Below are positions 7,887 through 16,523 of a stretch of DNA of 43,839 nucleotides, one piece after another (within the stretch, counting starts at the first letter, position 1; each line of letters opens with the position of its first letter). This stretch comes from JAEVZK01 sp038202925 (lineage in GTDB: Bacteria > Armatimonadota > Fimbriimonadia > Fimbriimonadales > Fimbriimonadaceae): positions 1 to 43,839 of the forward strand of contig JBBREM010000006.1 of assembly GCA_038202925.1 (NCBI GenBank). The letters run 5' to 3'. A program made the translations under genes and the position numbers. Below the pieces are notes generated by a model that searched no databases, was not told where the DNA came from, and worked only from the letters and a program-made list of their open reading frames with translations.

Positions 7887-9197
7887 CTATCGAACGAACG
7901 TGTCGATGATGCTGATCGAGTGGCTGTTGCCACCGTTAGCGGTGCCATCGACGAAATACCAATATCGCTGGCCGCTATTGAGCGCTGGGCCGTCGTACAC
8001 AACCGATGTGCTCCCGGTGGTCTTCGACCAAACGATGTCGCCGGCGATCACGTCGATCCCTGGATAGCGCGACAGCAGATAAACCGTGTACTGGCCCGCT
8101 CCCGAGCCCGAGAACCAGCGGAACGTGAGGGGGCTGAAGGTAGGGCTGTCGAGGGTGAGATCGCTCAACGTACGCGCGACGACGCGGTTGCTGAAGCCGC
8201 TTTCGCTGTTCCCGGTGTCTGGATAGCGCGTATTGAGCGAGGTCATCGCGTACGAGTAGGTCGATAACTCCTGCAGCGCCGGATCGGCATCCTCGTAAAG
8301 AACGGCCTGCGGATCGCGGTAGAAGTCGATCTGATTCAGCACGTTCGTGTCGCCGTTGCCTCGGTAGATGCCGAAGCCGAGTAAAGCCGTGTTGTTGATT
8401 TGGTCCCAGGTCAGGTCGATCTCAATGAAATTCCCGCCGCTGGTGTCGCGAGTCTGCTTGTGCGGGCGTTTGGGGTCGAGCAGGCGCTTGATGCCCTCAA
8501 TGCCGTTCGCCAATTCAACCGAGCGACTCACTTCGCGCGGCGACGTCCAGGCAACCGCCTGCACATTCGACGGCGGAGGGATGGAGGCGTTGGACGCGTC
8601 GTCGAGGGTCATATCGATGTCGCGCAGGCCACCCGGCGCGATATTGATATTCGCCACATCCGAATCATGATTTGCCGCGCTCGCGACGACGGTGTAGTTC
8701 CGGTTGCCGTAAATCGTGCGGATTTCGAAGCGGCCGCTATCGTTGGTAACGGCAATCGTGGAGGTCGTTTCGCCTGACTTTGCGAAGACATGAGCCCCGC
8801 CCACGAGGTCCCCGTTCCGATTGCGCACGGTGCCGCGAAGGGTCGCCATGCTGTTGACCGGCACGAGGGTGATGTTCACGCTCTTCGAGGTGTCGCTTTG
8901 GAAAATATCGGCTAAATTCTCGCCGTAGTAGTCGATGCCGTCTTGGCTGATCGTCGACTTGACCAGAACCCGATCGCCGCGGACATCGACGAGCCGATAG
9001 GCTCCAGATGAGTTAGAGAGCGTACTGGGTCCGTTGGAGACGAACACGTCGGCCCCGCGGACGGGATCACCGTTGAAATCCTGGGTGAAGCCGGCGACAT
9101 TGCCAATGAATTCCTGGCCTCCGCCGCCTCCCGAGCACCCGGCGAGCAGCAGGACGCACCATCCAACGATAAAACTAAAAAGGAGCCTCACGTTCAT
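7887..9197 (-). CDS. Lipoprotein with carboxypeptidase-regulatory-like beta domains
   Basis: The 436-residue product begins with a short charged end and a hydrophobic stretch ending LLAGC (C21), a clear lipobox, followed by a Gly-rich linker. Residues from about 30 to 200 contain two repeats of the pattern G...G-A-V-F...T-ND-SG-x-F/Y-x-I/L, typical of CarboxypepD_reg/SdrD_B-like Ig-fold domains. The C-terminal half (QAVAWTSPREVSRSVELANG, WFSGSGAGQYTVYLLS) looks like fibronectin-III-type modules. It is probably an envelope-anchored adhesion or scaffold protein with no catalytic motif seen. TACAAT overlaps the annotated ATG (9201-9196), so a GTG two codons later at 9191, which preserves the signal peptide, may be the real start. 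The specific function is unknown. Confidence 0.8.
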   Translation of the reverse strand: MNVRLLFSFIVGWCVLLLAGCSGGGGGQEFIGNVAGFTQDFNGDPVRGADVFVSNGPSTLSNSSGAYRLVDVRGDRVLVKSTISQDGIDYYGENLADIFQSDTSKSVNITLVPVNSMATLRGTVRNRNGDLVGGAHVFAKSGETTSTIAVTNDSGRFEIRTIYGNRNYTVVASAANHDSDVANINIAPGGLRDIDMTLDDASNASIPPPSNVQAVAWTSPREVSRSVELANGIEGIKRLLDPKRPHKQTRDTSGGNFIEIDLTWDQINNTALLGFGIYRGNGDTNVLNQIDFYRDPQAVLYEDADPALQELSTYSYAMTSLNTRYPDTGNSESGFSNRVVARTLSDLTLDSPTFSPLTFRWFSGSGAGQYTVYLLSRYPGIDVIAGDIVWSKTTGSTSVVYDGPALNSGQRYWYFVDGTANGGNSHSISIIDTFVR

Positions 9198-9245
9198 TGT
9201 ACGACTCCGTACCTGACGCGTTACGGCGAACCTGCGTTCCCGCTG

Positions 9246-11321
9246 CTACCTGCCGGCGGTAGCGCGCTTGAGCTTTCGCTTGCCCATCCCGAGACGGCCA
9301 TCCGCCGTCCCCATGATCTTGCGCAGTTCGTTGATCTCGTCGCGCACTCGCGCCGCCTTCTCGAACTCCATCGCCTTGGCGAGGTCTTTCATCTCTTTTT
9401 CGAGGCCTCCGATGAGGATCGGCAAGTCTTCGAGGCGCATCGGGGTTGTTCCGTCCTTCAGCTTGGCGATCGTTTTCTCGTCGTACTGCGCCACGACCTC
9501 GGCGACCGCGTTATATGACCGGATAGTGTCCCGGACGACCTTGTTCACCGTCGTCGGTGTGATGCCATGCGCCTCGTTATGGCGCTGCTGGATCATGCGG
9601 CGGCGGTTTGTTTCGTCGATCGCGCGCTGCATGGAACCCGTGACATGATCGGCGTACATGACGACGGTGCCTCCGATATTTCGGGCGGCGCGGCCCACCG
9701 TCTGGATCAGCGAGGTCTCGCTTCGGAGAAAGCCTTCTTTGTCCGCATCCAAGATCGCGACGAGCGTCACCTCGGGCAGGTCGAGCCCTTCACGTAAGAG
9801 GTTGACGCCGACGAGCACATCGTAAACGCCCAGGCGCAAGTCGCGCAGAATCTCCGGGCGCTCTAGCGAGTGCACGTTCGAGTGGATGTACTGGACCTTG
9901 ATGTTGAGATCTTTCAGGTAGCCGCTCAGGTCCTCCGACATCTTCTTCGTGAGCGTCGTAACGAGAACCCGTTCCTTTTTGTCGACGCGTTTGGCGATCT
10001 CGTTGAGTAGGTCGTCGATCTGCCCCTTGGTCGGGCGGATTTGAATTTCCGGATCCACGACATAGGTGGGGCGGATGATCTGCTCGACCACTTGGCTCTG
10101 CACCTCCGCCTCGAACGGCCCGGGGGTAGCGGAGACGAAGACGACCTGCGGGACTCGCTGCAGAAACTCGTCGAATTTGAGGGGCCGGTTATCCAGCGCC
10201 GAAGGCAGCCGGAAACCGTAGTCCACCAGAACCGACTTGCGCTGCTGGTCGCCGTTGTACATTGCGCGAATCTGCGGCAGCGTTTGATGGCTTTCGTCGA
10301 TGAAGACGATGGTGTCGGACGGGAGAAAGTCGAGCAACGTGTAAGGCGCGGTTCCGGGAGCTCGGCCATCGAAGTAGCGCGAGTAATTCTCGATGCCGTT
10401 GCAATAGCCGACCTCCCTCATCATCTCAATGTCGAAGTCGGTCCGCTGGCGAAGCCTCTGCGCCTCCAGCAGCTTGCCCTGCGAGATGAAAATCGCTTCC
10501 TGCGTCTTCATCTCTTCTTGTATCTGGCCGATCACGTCGTCCATCCGCGTCCAGGGAGTCACGTAATGAGTCGCGGGGAAGACGGAAACTTGAGTCGGCT
10601 CGTCGAGGACTTCGCCGGTCAGCGGGTCGAAGAGTCGAATGCGCTCCACGGTGTCGCCGAAAAATTCAATGCGCGTGACGACTTCCTCGTCTTTGGGCTG
10701 AATCTCAAGCGTATCGCCGCGGACCCGGAATGTGCCTCGCTGCAGCACCATTTCGTTGCGGGTGAACTGCATCTGCACGAGCTTCTGCAACACCTCTTCC
10801 ATGTCGAACTGTTCTTTTGTCTTGAAGGTGACGACCGCTTCGGCGTACTCGCTTGGCGAACCCAAGCCATAGATACAGGACACCGAGGCGACGACGATGA
10901 CGTCACGCCGCTCCAGCAAGGCGTGGGTCGCCGCGTGGCGGAGCCGCTCGATCTCCTCGTTGACGCTTGAGTCCTTCTCGATATACAGGTCCGAGCCGGG
11001 CACGTAGGCCTCGGGCTGGTAGTAGTCGTAATACGAAATGAAATACTGAACGGAGTTGTCGGGAAAGAAAGCGCGGAACTCCTGACAAAGCTGGGCGGCG
11101 AGCGTCTTGTTGTGCGCCATGACGAGGGCTGGGCGCTGCGTCTCGGCGATTACGCTTGCCATCGTGTACGTCTTTCCCGTGCCGGTAGCGCCGAGAAGCG
11201 TTTGGAATCGGTAGCCCGTTTCGAGGCCTTCGCAAAGCCCCGCGATGGCGCTCGCCTGGTCGCCCTTCGGCGAGAAATCGCCGGAGAGCCGGATCGGGTC
11301 GTTGTACTTCACGATCGCCAT
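9246..11321 (-). CDS. uvrB: UvrABC system protein B (excision nuclease subunit)
   Basis: The 691-residue protein is UvrB, the damage-verification helicase-like subunit of nucleotide excision repair. It carries Walker A GATGTGKT (residues 44-51), the beta-hairpin segment YYDYYQPEAYVPGSDLYIEK that clamps DNA, VFIDESHQ (motif II), VGVNLLREGLDLPEV and QTVGRAARN (motifs V-VI). A C-terminal UVR domain (EKEMKDLAKAMEFEKAARVRD) binds UvrC. The frame is open 59 codons further upstream, but homology starts at MAIVKYNDPI, so the ATG at 11321 is chosen. TAACAT lies 8 nt before this ATG and TGTCTAC (plus strand 11323-11329) lies within the gap. Damage-inducible control is therefore plausible. Confidence 0.97.
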   Translation of the reverse strand: MAIVKYNDPIRLSGDFSPKGDQASAIAGLCEGLETGYRFQTLLGATGTGKTYTMASVIAETQRPALVMAHNKTLAAQLCQEFRAFFPDNSVQYFISYYDYYQPEAYVPGSDLYIEKDSSVNEEIERLRHAATHALLERRDVIVVASVSCIYGLGSPSEYAEAVVTFKTKEQFDMEEVLQKLVQMQFTRNEMVLQRGTFRVRGDTLEIQPKDEEVVTRIEFFGDTVERIRLFDPLTGEVLDEPTQVSVFPATHYVTPWTRMDDVIGQIQEEMKTQEAIFISQGKLLEAQRLRQRTDFDIEMMREVGYCNGIENYSRYFDGRAPGTAPYTLLDFLPSDTIVFIDESHQTLPQIRAMYNGDQQRKSVLVDYGFRLPSALDNRPLKFDEFLQRVPQVVFVSATPGPFEAEVQSQVVEQIIRPTYVVDPEIQIRPTKGQIDDLLNEIAKRVDKKERVLVTTLTKKMSEDLSGYLKDLNIKVQYIHSNVHSLERPEILRDLRLGVYDVLVGVNLLREGLDLPEVTLVAILDADKEGFLRSETSLIQTVGRAARNIGGTVVMYADHVTGSMQRAIDETNRRRMIQQRHNEAHGITPTTVNKVVRDTIRSYNAVAEVVAQYDEKTIAKLKDGTTPMRLEDLPILIGGLEKEMKDLAKAMEFEKAARVRDEINELRKIMGTADGRLGMGKRKLKRATAGR

Positions 11322-11339
11322 TTGTCTACATGTTACTAC
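11322..11339 (-). promoter_or_regulatory. uvrB start region with TAACAT -10-like box and GTAGACA motif
   Basis: Read on the minus strand, GTAGTAACATGTAGACAA directly precedes ATG. TAACAT (11335-11330) fits TANNNT with 8 nt to the start. GTAGACA (11329-11323) is the same word found at imuB, the DinB-fold gene and doxX. No convincing -35 was found. Confidence 0.4.
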
Positions 11340-11484
11340 GTCAAAACCAGTCGAAATTCGGCGCGAAACTGGCACGCAATTCAGGACAGGCAGCGGGCCA
11401 AATTGGAACGATTTCAATACCGAAGCCGTCTCCAAGGTGCGGCACGGATTGACCGCTCGGCTAGCCGTTTGAGCCAGGAGAGCA

Positions 11485-12327
11485 ATGCGTCGGATCACCG
11501 AAAGGCTTACCCAACTTTACGATGAGCAGCCCCAATGGGCCGCAATCGCGACCGGAATCGCGACGCTAATCGGCCTTACCGCCATCCATGCGGCGATTTC
11601 GTTCACCTCGGCATTTCGCACGCTTTATGTGCTGCCGATTTGGCTCGCCACCCGCATGGGAGGCCGCGTTAGCGGAATGGTTCTTGTGGTGCTTTGCACG
11701 ATCGCCAACACGACGACCGAGTGGCAGCTGGGCCACGGTGCCAGCGAGAGCATTATCTCCAATTTCCTGCTTCGATTCATCGCTTTGAGCGCATTTATGC
11801 TGCTCATCGCGCAGGTCGAGCTCGGGCTGCAAAAGCACCAGCGATTGGCACTTACCGATCCGCTCACGGGACTCATGAACCGCAATGCGCTCAAAGAATT
11901 CGCGCAGCACGCGTTCAACCGGGCGATGCTACGCGAGCAGCCGATGACGGCGGTGGTCATCGACTGCGACGGCTTTAAGCTGATCAACGACACGTACGGT
12001 CATAAAGCCGGAGACCACGTGCTGCTGATGCTGGCGAAGGCGCTCGAAAGCCAGACCCGTCAAACGGACCTCGTGGCGCGCCTTGGCGGAGACGAGTTCG
12101 CGGTGATCTTCCAAAACACCGACCTCGAAGAGGCCCGCAGCATCATGTTTCGCGTGGACGAGTCTTTTGTGGGCAACTCGCGAGATGCCGGATACGCGGC
12201 GGGCCTATCGATCGGTTTCGGAACAACCAGCGATGGCGGCAACGAGCTGGACGCGGTGCTTGAAATAGCTGATAAGGCCATGTACGAGCACAAGCAGCAA
12301 AAAAAGGTCATCGCCTTTCTGAACTAA
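11485..12327 (+). CDS. Membrane-bound diguanylate cyclase (GGDEF domain)
   Basis: The 280-residue protein has an N-terminal membrane region of about four hydrophobic segments between residues 18 and 110, then a GGDEF domain starting at LTDPLTGLMNRNAL (123-135). The active-site loop GGDEF is intact (201-205). The product-inhibition I-site RxxD is present as RQTD (192-195), exactly five residues upstream. It should therefore make cyclic di-GMP from two GTP and be feedback-inhibited. The membrane part may sense an unknown signal. It is divergent from uvrB with 163 nt between starts and ends just before a 153-bp repeat. The ATG is preceded by GGAGAGCA, a usable Shine-Dalgarno. Confidence 0.93.
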   Translation: MRRITERLTQLYDEQPQWAAIATGIATLIGLTAIHAAISFTSAFRTLYVLPIWLATRMGGRVSGMVLVVLCTIANTTTEWQLGHGASESIISNFLLRFIALSAFMLLIAQVELGLQKHQRLALTDPLTGLMNRNALKEFAQHAFNRAMLREQPMTAVVIDCDGFKLINDTYGHKAGDHVLLMLAKALESQTRQTDLVARLGGDEFAVIFQNTDLEEARSIMFRVDESFVGNSRDAGYAAGLSIGFGTTSDGGNELDAVLEIADKAMYEHKQQKKVIAFLN

Positions 12328-12334
12328 GCGAGAC

Positions 12335-12487
12335 CGTCATCCTGAGCGAGGCCGCTCCCCAGCGGGCGAGTCGAAGGACCGCAGCGATGGGGCGTGTTCA
12401 CGGCGGTCCTCCGGCTGCGAGCACTCGCACGGCCCGCCTCTGCGCTCAGGACGACGGCTCGCGGGCAAGGCACGCCATGCCCCTACA
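12335..12487 (+). repeat. Dispersed 153-bp repeat, copy A (CATCCTGAGCGA family)
   Basis: Begins CGTCATCCTGAGCGAGGCCG and ends GCCATGCCCCTACA. It contains GGGCGAGTCGAAGGACC, the GCGAGCACTCGCACGG core and a second inward CTGAG/CTCAG-type border. An inverted copy of the same 153-bp length lies at 16301-16453. Such high-G+C elements with inverted ends resemble REP/REPIN or MITE sequences. No RAYT transposase gene is present in the window. Confidence 0.75.
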
Positions 12488-12500
12488 GTAGACTCCTCGC

Positions 12501-13379
12501 ATGGTGAGCCAATCCATGCAGGAAATCGCCCAGCGCGGCTACGTCGTCCCCGAGGCGCTTGTCAGCACTCAGTGGGTGGCCGACCGTAAGGATGACCCGG
12601 GGGTGGTTCTGATCGAATCCAACGAGGATCCGCTGTTGTTCGCCAGCGGGCATATTTCAGGCGCTTCCGAGGTCGACTGGACCCGCGACCTTAACGATCC
12701 ACTGACTCGCGATTACTTGCGCGAAGATGGGTTCAGCGCGCTCATGTCCCGGCTCGGAGCAACCAAAGAGAGCACCATCGTTTTCTACGGCGACAAGAAC
12801 AACTGGTGGGCCTGCTACGCCGCCTGGGTCTTTCACCTCTTCGGCCACCAGAACTGCCGCATCATGGACGGCGGTCGGCTGAAGTGGCAGAAGGAAGGGC
12901 GCGAGTTGACAAGGGAAGTTCCAACGCGGATGCCGTCCAACTACATAGCGCAGCCGAGAAACGATAAGGAGTTCCGAGCATATCGCGATCAAGTGATGGC
13001 GCATGTCGACACGAAAGGAAAGCTGATCGACGTCCGGTCGCCCGAAGAGTACAGCGGCGAGCGGCTGCACATGGAGGCCTACCCCAACGAGGGCGCGCTC
13101 CGAGGGGGCCACATTCCTCGCGCCAAGAGCGTGCCATGGGCAAAGGCGATCAATCCTGAAGACGGCACTTTCCTGCCGGCGTCGGATTTGAGGAAGCTCT
13201 ACACCGAGCAAGCCGATGTCCGGCCGGAGGACGATGTCATCGTCTACTGTCGCATCGGCGAGCGGAGCAGCCACACCTGGTTCGTCTTGCGCTACCTGCT
13301 CGGCTTCCCGACCGTTCGGAATTACGACGGAAGCTGGACGGAGTGGGGCAACCTGGTCGGAGCGCCGATTGAGCGGTAG
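12501..13379 (+). CDS. Sulfurtransferase with two rhodanese domains (thiosulfate/3-mercaptopyruvate type)
   Basis: The 292-residue protein has tandem rhodanese domains. The first, about residues 15-145, carries GHISGASEVDW and has NNWWACYAAW where a catalytic loop would be. The second, about 165-290, carries LIDVRSPEEYSG, GHIPRAKSVPW and the active-site loop CRIGERS with persulfide-forming C250. The loop sequence CRIGERS is closer to thiosulfate:cyanide sulfurtransferases than to the CGSGVTA of mercaptopyruvate enzymes. It transfers a sulfane sulfur to a thiophilic acceptor. The gene overlaps sufE by 11 nt, which suggests a joint role in sulfur supply for Fe-S assembly. GTAGACT sits 7 nt before the ATG at 12501. 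Confidence 0.92.
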   Translation: MVSQSMQEIAQRGYVVPEALVSTQWVADRKDDPGVVLIESNEDPLLFASGHISGASEVDWTRDLNDPLTRDYLREDGFSALMSRLGATKESTIVFYGDKNNWWACYAAWVFHLFGHQNCRIMDGGRLKWQKEGRELTREVPTRMPSNYIAQPRNDKEFRAYRDQVMAHVDTKGKLIDVRSPEEYSGERLHMEAYPNEGALRGGHIPRAKSVPWAKAINPEDGTFLPASDLRKLYTEQADVRPEDDVIVYCRIGERSSHTWFVLRYLLGFPTVRNYDGSWTEWGNLVGAPIER

Positions 13380-13779
13380 CCACCCGCTACCGCCGCGCCT
13401 CCAATCCATTCTCGACGACCTCGCACTCTTCCCCGATCGCCAGGAGCGGATTGATTATCTGATCGGACTCGCCAACGAATACACGCCGGCCGACGTGCCG
13501 CGAAATCAACAAACCCGCGTTCCCGGCTGCGAGAGCGAGGTTTACATCGACAAACAGGGCGTGAACTTCAGGTTTGCGGTGGACAACCCGCAGGGTATCT
13601 CAGCCATGGCGTTAGCCGCCATCCTTGGCTCGGCCCTTAACGGAGAAGAGACGGACTTCATCCAGCAGGTTCCCGACGACGTGGTCTACGCCATTTTCGG
13701 ACGCGAGCTGTCGATGGGCAAGAGCCTTGGGCTGACGGGAATGGTGCGAATGGTGAAGTCGCTCGCTGCGAAGAGCTAA
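13369..13779 (+). CDS. sufE: SufE-family cysteine desulfuration protein
   Basis: The 136-residue product matches SufE, the sulfur acceptor that takes persulfide from the cysteine desulfurase SufS and stimulates it for Fe-S cluster assembly. Visible features are LQSILDDLALFPDRQERIDYL, the acceptor cysteine C54 in RVPGCESEVY, and the C-terminal GKSLGLTGMVRMV-type helix. The frame is open further upstream within the rhodanese gene, but the family N-terminus fits the TTG at 13369, giving an 11-nt overlap with the sulfurtransferase. Translational coupling of two sulfur-handling proteins is plausible. No sufS, sufB or sufC lies in the window. Confidence 0.9.
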   Translation: MSGSHPLPPRLQSILDDLALFPDRQERIDYLIGLANEYTPADVPRNQQTRVPGCESEVYIDKQGVNFRFAVDNPQGISAMALAAILGSALNGEETDFIQQVPDDVVYAIFGRELSMGKSLGLTGMVRMVKSLAAKS

Positions 13780-13846
13780 ACGCGAACCTATTTGTGTTAG
13801 TCGTAACTCTTGTAGTTGTTCCGTCTCAGATAATAGGGAACAGGCC

Positions 13847-15136
13847 ATGCCGACTTTTGAATATCAAGCCTTGAACCCAGCGGGCGAGCGCATCTCCGGC
13901 ACCGTGCTTGGTCCGACGATGGAGCAGGCGCTTGGTTCGCTGTCGAAAGACGGTCTTCAGGTGGAGCGCATACATCAGTCGGTTCTCGCCGGCGACCCCC
14001 TTTCGCAGCCGGAGCCCAAAAAGATTGAGCGTCCCGCGGCACCCGCCGCACAACCGCCTCCCCCGAAAGTCGCCCCGCCCGTGGTTTCGCGCAATTATTT
14101 CGCGACGAGCGTGGCAGGGCCGCTGGTGGGCAAGGTTCCTCTTTCCTCCCTCAGCTTTTTCTACCGTCAGTTCGGAACGATGCTCGATGCCGGCGTGCCC
14201 ATCGTACAGGCGCTCGACACGTTGTCGCGACAAGGACGCAGCCCCAAGCTCGGACGGGTCGTGGCGGAGTTGAAGGGGCATGTGGAAGCGGGCCGCGAGG
14301 TATCGGCGGGAATGCAGCGCTATCCCGAAGTCTTTCCGCCTCTCGCTCTCAGCATGATTCGAGCCGGGGAAGAAGGCGGATTTCTCGTCCAGTCCTACAA
14401 GCTGCTCGCCGAATACACGGAGCAAGAGATAGCCTTGCGCAATCTGATTCGGCGGTTGACGTTCTATCCCAAACTCGTTGTGGTGGCCTCCATTTTCATC
14501 ATCTTGGGGGCGAACGGGGTGATCGCCTACTTTGGGAAATCGGGCGGGCTTGCTTCCCCGCTCACCAGCCCTGCTACGTGGGTGATCCTTGGGCCGGTAC
14601 TCGTTGGGATATTTCTCTTCTTCCGAGTCGGGTTGGCTAATCCTCGGGTCAAATACAACTGGGACCTCTTCGTGCTCAAGCTCCCTTTCGGCGTGGGGCG
14701 GACGGTGAAGGAATTCGCGATGTCGAAATTCGGCCGCGCGCTTTCTGCCCTCTATAAGGGCGGCGTGCCCGTGCATCGGGCCATTTCGCTTGCCGGAGAC
14801 GCCTGCGGCAACGAGTATCTTCGCTCCAAGATCGCGCCGGCCGGAAAGGTGCTTGAGTCTGGCGCCGGCATTACCGAGACCCTGCGCTCGACGGCGGCCT
14901 TTAACCCGATCGTGATGGACATGGTTGCCACCGGCGAGACCACCGGCAACCTCGATCAGATGCTCGGACGGATGTCCGATTTTTACGAAGACGATGCGAA
15001 GACGCGGGCGGAGCAGATCGCGCATGTGTTCGGCGTGGTCTGCCTTATCGCAGTGGGCATCTACGTGTTGCTCTGCATCCTCATTCCGGCGTACTCAGGA
15101 TATGCGGGCGCGGCTGTAGGCGCCGGCGGTGAGTGA
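13847..15136 (+). CDS. pilC: Type II secretion/type IV pilus inner-membrane protein (PilC/GspF family)
   Basis: The 429-residue protein starts MPTFEYQALNPAGERISGTV, as GspF/PilC proteins do. A Pro-rich linker at about 45-75 follows, then two T2SSF domains: SLSFFYRQFGTMLDAGVPIV...AGEEGGFL, and FGRALSALYKGGVPVHRAIS...ATGETTGNLDQML. Membrane helices lie near 200-230, 245-265 and at the C-terminus. PilC/GspF is the platform protein that couples the assembly ATPase to pilin insertion or extraction. No ATPase or prepilin gene is adjacent, so the rest of the machine is elsewhere. It overlaps the next gene by 4 nt (GTGA). GGGAACAGG lies just upstream of the ATG. Confidence 0.93.
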   Translation: MPTFEYQALNPAGERISGTVLGPTMEQALGSLSKDGLQVERIHQSVLAGDPLSQPEPKKIERPAAPAAQPPPPKVAPPVVSRNYFATSVAGPLVGKVPLSSLSFFYRQFGTMLDAGVPIVQALDTLSRQGRSPKLGRVVAELKGHVEAGREVSAGMQRYPEVFPPLALSMIRAGEEGGFLVQSYKLLAEYTEQEIALRNLIRRLTFYPKLVVVASIFIILGANGVIAYFGKSGGLASPLTSPATWVILGPVLVGIFLFFRVGLANPRVKYNWDLFVLKLPFGVGRTVKEFAMSKFGRALSALYKGGVPVHRAISLAGDACGNEYLRSKIAPAGKVLESGAGITETLRSTAAFNPIVMDMVATGETTGNLDQMLGRMSDFYEDDAKTRAEQIAHVFGVVCLIAVGIYVLLCILIPAYSGYAGAAVGAGGE

Positions 15137-16224
15137 CCTTGGCCAAATCGCATTACGACGTTCTTGGCATCCGCGCCGACAGCACCGCCGCGCAGATTCG
15201 GTCGGCCTACCGCAAGCTGGTCATGGAGCACCATCCGGACCGGTCGAGTTCAGCCGGATCGAAGGTCACATTTCATGCCGCGAGCGAGGCTTACGAGGTC
15301 CTGGGCGATCCCGACCGGCGGCGTGAATACGACAACCGCCTCAGAGTAGAAGCGCAGCAAAAGCTGCAGAAGCCGCAGCCCAAACCCTCTCCGCGTCCTG
15401 CGGCGGAAAACCGGCCCACCCCCTCGGCGCGAATGGTCGCCATCAAGGACGAAATCACCAAGCTCAGCAATCTCTTTTCGCGGGGCAAGTATGGCGACGC
15501 CGAATTGCTCGCGAAGGATGTGCTGCGGCGCGATCCGCGACAGGCGGTGCCGTACGCGGTGCTGGGCGATCTCGCTCGGCTTAAGGGCGACCGGAATCAG
15601 GCGCTTAAGATGTACGCCTACGCCGCGCAGTTCGAACCGCGCAATCCGGTCTTCCAGCGTCGCTATGAAGAATTGCTCGGCGCGGCGCAAGTCCTTCCCA
15701 ATAAGCAGGGCGAGCAAGCGCCGCAGATGTTCGCCCATTTCTTCGGCCTCGGCCTTATCCTGATCGCCTGCATTTACGTCGTGCTCGCCAGGGAAAGCCC
15801 GTTGATGCCGAGCTTCAAACTGATCTCGACCTGGACGCTTGGGACCGTTGGGATGCTGTTCTTCACAGGCGTCGTCATGGGGTCGTGCCTCGCCCTTGAC
15901 GGGCTGCTCGACAGCTTTAGCTCGATGAGCACGAACGCGCTGGGGCGCATGTCGCCGACGCTCGCGCTGGCTTCCATCGCCATTGTGAACTTCTGGGCCG
16001 CCGTCGGCATGTACGCGCTCTTGGGCTGGCGTCGACAGGCCTTCAACTACTCAACATCACGTGTGCTCGCGATCGTTGCAGCCGGCACGTGCCTGCTCGC
16101 GCTTGCGGCCGAGGCATCGGGTGAAGTCAGTGGATTCCAAGTGGTTCTGTGGGGCGGCAATCTGGTGTACATGGGCACGCTGTGCGGCTGGATGGTGACC
16201 GACGCGCTCCGCGCAAATGGCTAA
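15133..16224 (+). CDS. J-domain protein with TPR-like linker and C-terminal membrane helices
   Basis: The 363-residue protein opens with a J domain (SHYDVLGIRADSTAAQIRSA) with the essential HPD at H34-P35-D36, so it should recruit and stimulate a DnaK ATPase. A Pro/Lys-rich linker at about 75-100 and a TPR-like helical segment at about 105-185 (LLAKDVLRRDPRQAVPYAVL) follow. Four to five hydrophobic helices from about 200 to 355 suggest the protein is anchored in the inner membrane with the J domain in the cytoplasm. The classical DnaJ Gly/Phe and zinc-finger regions are absent. The GTG at 15133 overlaps the pilC stop, with TTG at 15139 as the alternative start. Co-transcription with pilC hints at a chaperone role near the secretion platform, which is inference. 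Confidence 0.85.
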   Translation: MTLAKSHYDVLGIRADSTAAQIRSAYRKLVMEHHPDRSSSAGSKVTFHAASEAYEVLGDPDRRREYDNRLRVEAQQKLQKPQPKPSPRPAAENRPTPSARMVAIKDEITKLSNLFSRGKYGDAELLAKDVLRRDPRQAVPYAVLGDLARLKGDRNQALKMYAYAAQFEPRNPVFQRRYEELLGAAQVLPNKQGEQAPQMFAHFFGLGLILIACIYVVLARESPLMPSFKLISTWTLGTVGMLFFTGVVMGSCLALDGLLDSFSSMSTNALGRMSPTLALASIAIVNFWAAVGMYALLGWRRQAFNYSTSRVLAIVAAGTCLLALAAEASGEVSGFQVVLWGGNLVYMGTLCGWMVTDALRANG

Positions 16225-16300
16225 GATCGCGAGCGTCGAGTAGGTCGCGCAACGCTGCAGACGGCCTCGCTCAGGCTGATGGTGTTAGGCGCGAAGCGCC

Positions 16301-16453
16301 TGTAGGGGCAAGGCGTGCCTTGCCCGCGAGCCGTCCTCCTGAGCGGAGAGGCGAGCCGCGCGAGTGCTCGCAGCCGAAGGACCGCGGTTCACACGCCCTG
16401 TTGCGGCGGTCCTTCGACTCGCCCGCTGGGGAGCGGCCTCGCTCAGGATGACG
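16301..16453 (-). repeat. Dispersed 153-bp repeat, copy B (inverted relative to copy A)
   Basis: Begins TGTAGGGGCAAGGCGTGCC and ends CTCGCTCAGGATGACG. By eye it aligns end to end with the reverse complement of 12335-12487 with scattered mismatches and no net length difference. It includes the near-perfect palindrome GGGCAAGGC-GT-GCCTTGCCC. The conserved length of both copies suggests the whole 153-bp unit is the mobile or amplified form. Confidence 0.75.
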
Positions 16454-16480
16454 GAGGGTGGTTGTTGCCTTAAGCACGAA

Positions 16481-16504
16481 GTGGCAAAGTGGCAAAGTGG
16501 CAAA
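16481..16504 (+). repeat. Tandem repeat, three units of GTGGCAAA
   Basis: Three perfect 8-bp units (16481-16488, 16489-16496, 16497-16504) precede the pyrR promoter region by about 20 nt. This is a short tandem array that could vary in copy number and shift spacing upstream of the pyr operon. Confidence 0.85.
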
Positions 16505-16523
16505 GCTTTGGCTCCCGTGGTGC

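Noticed and set aside
13826..15025. 399-codon minus-strand open frame across pilC
   Set aside because: Charged, His/Arg-rich shadow with no family signature. PilC is clear on the plus strand.
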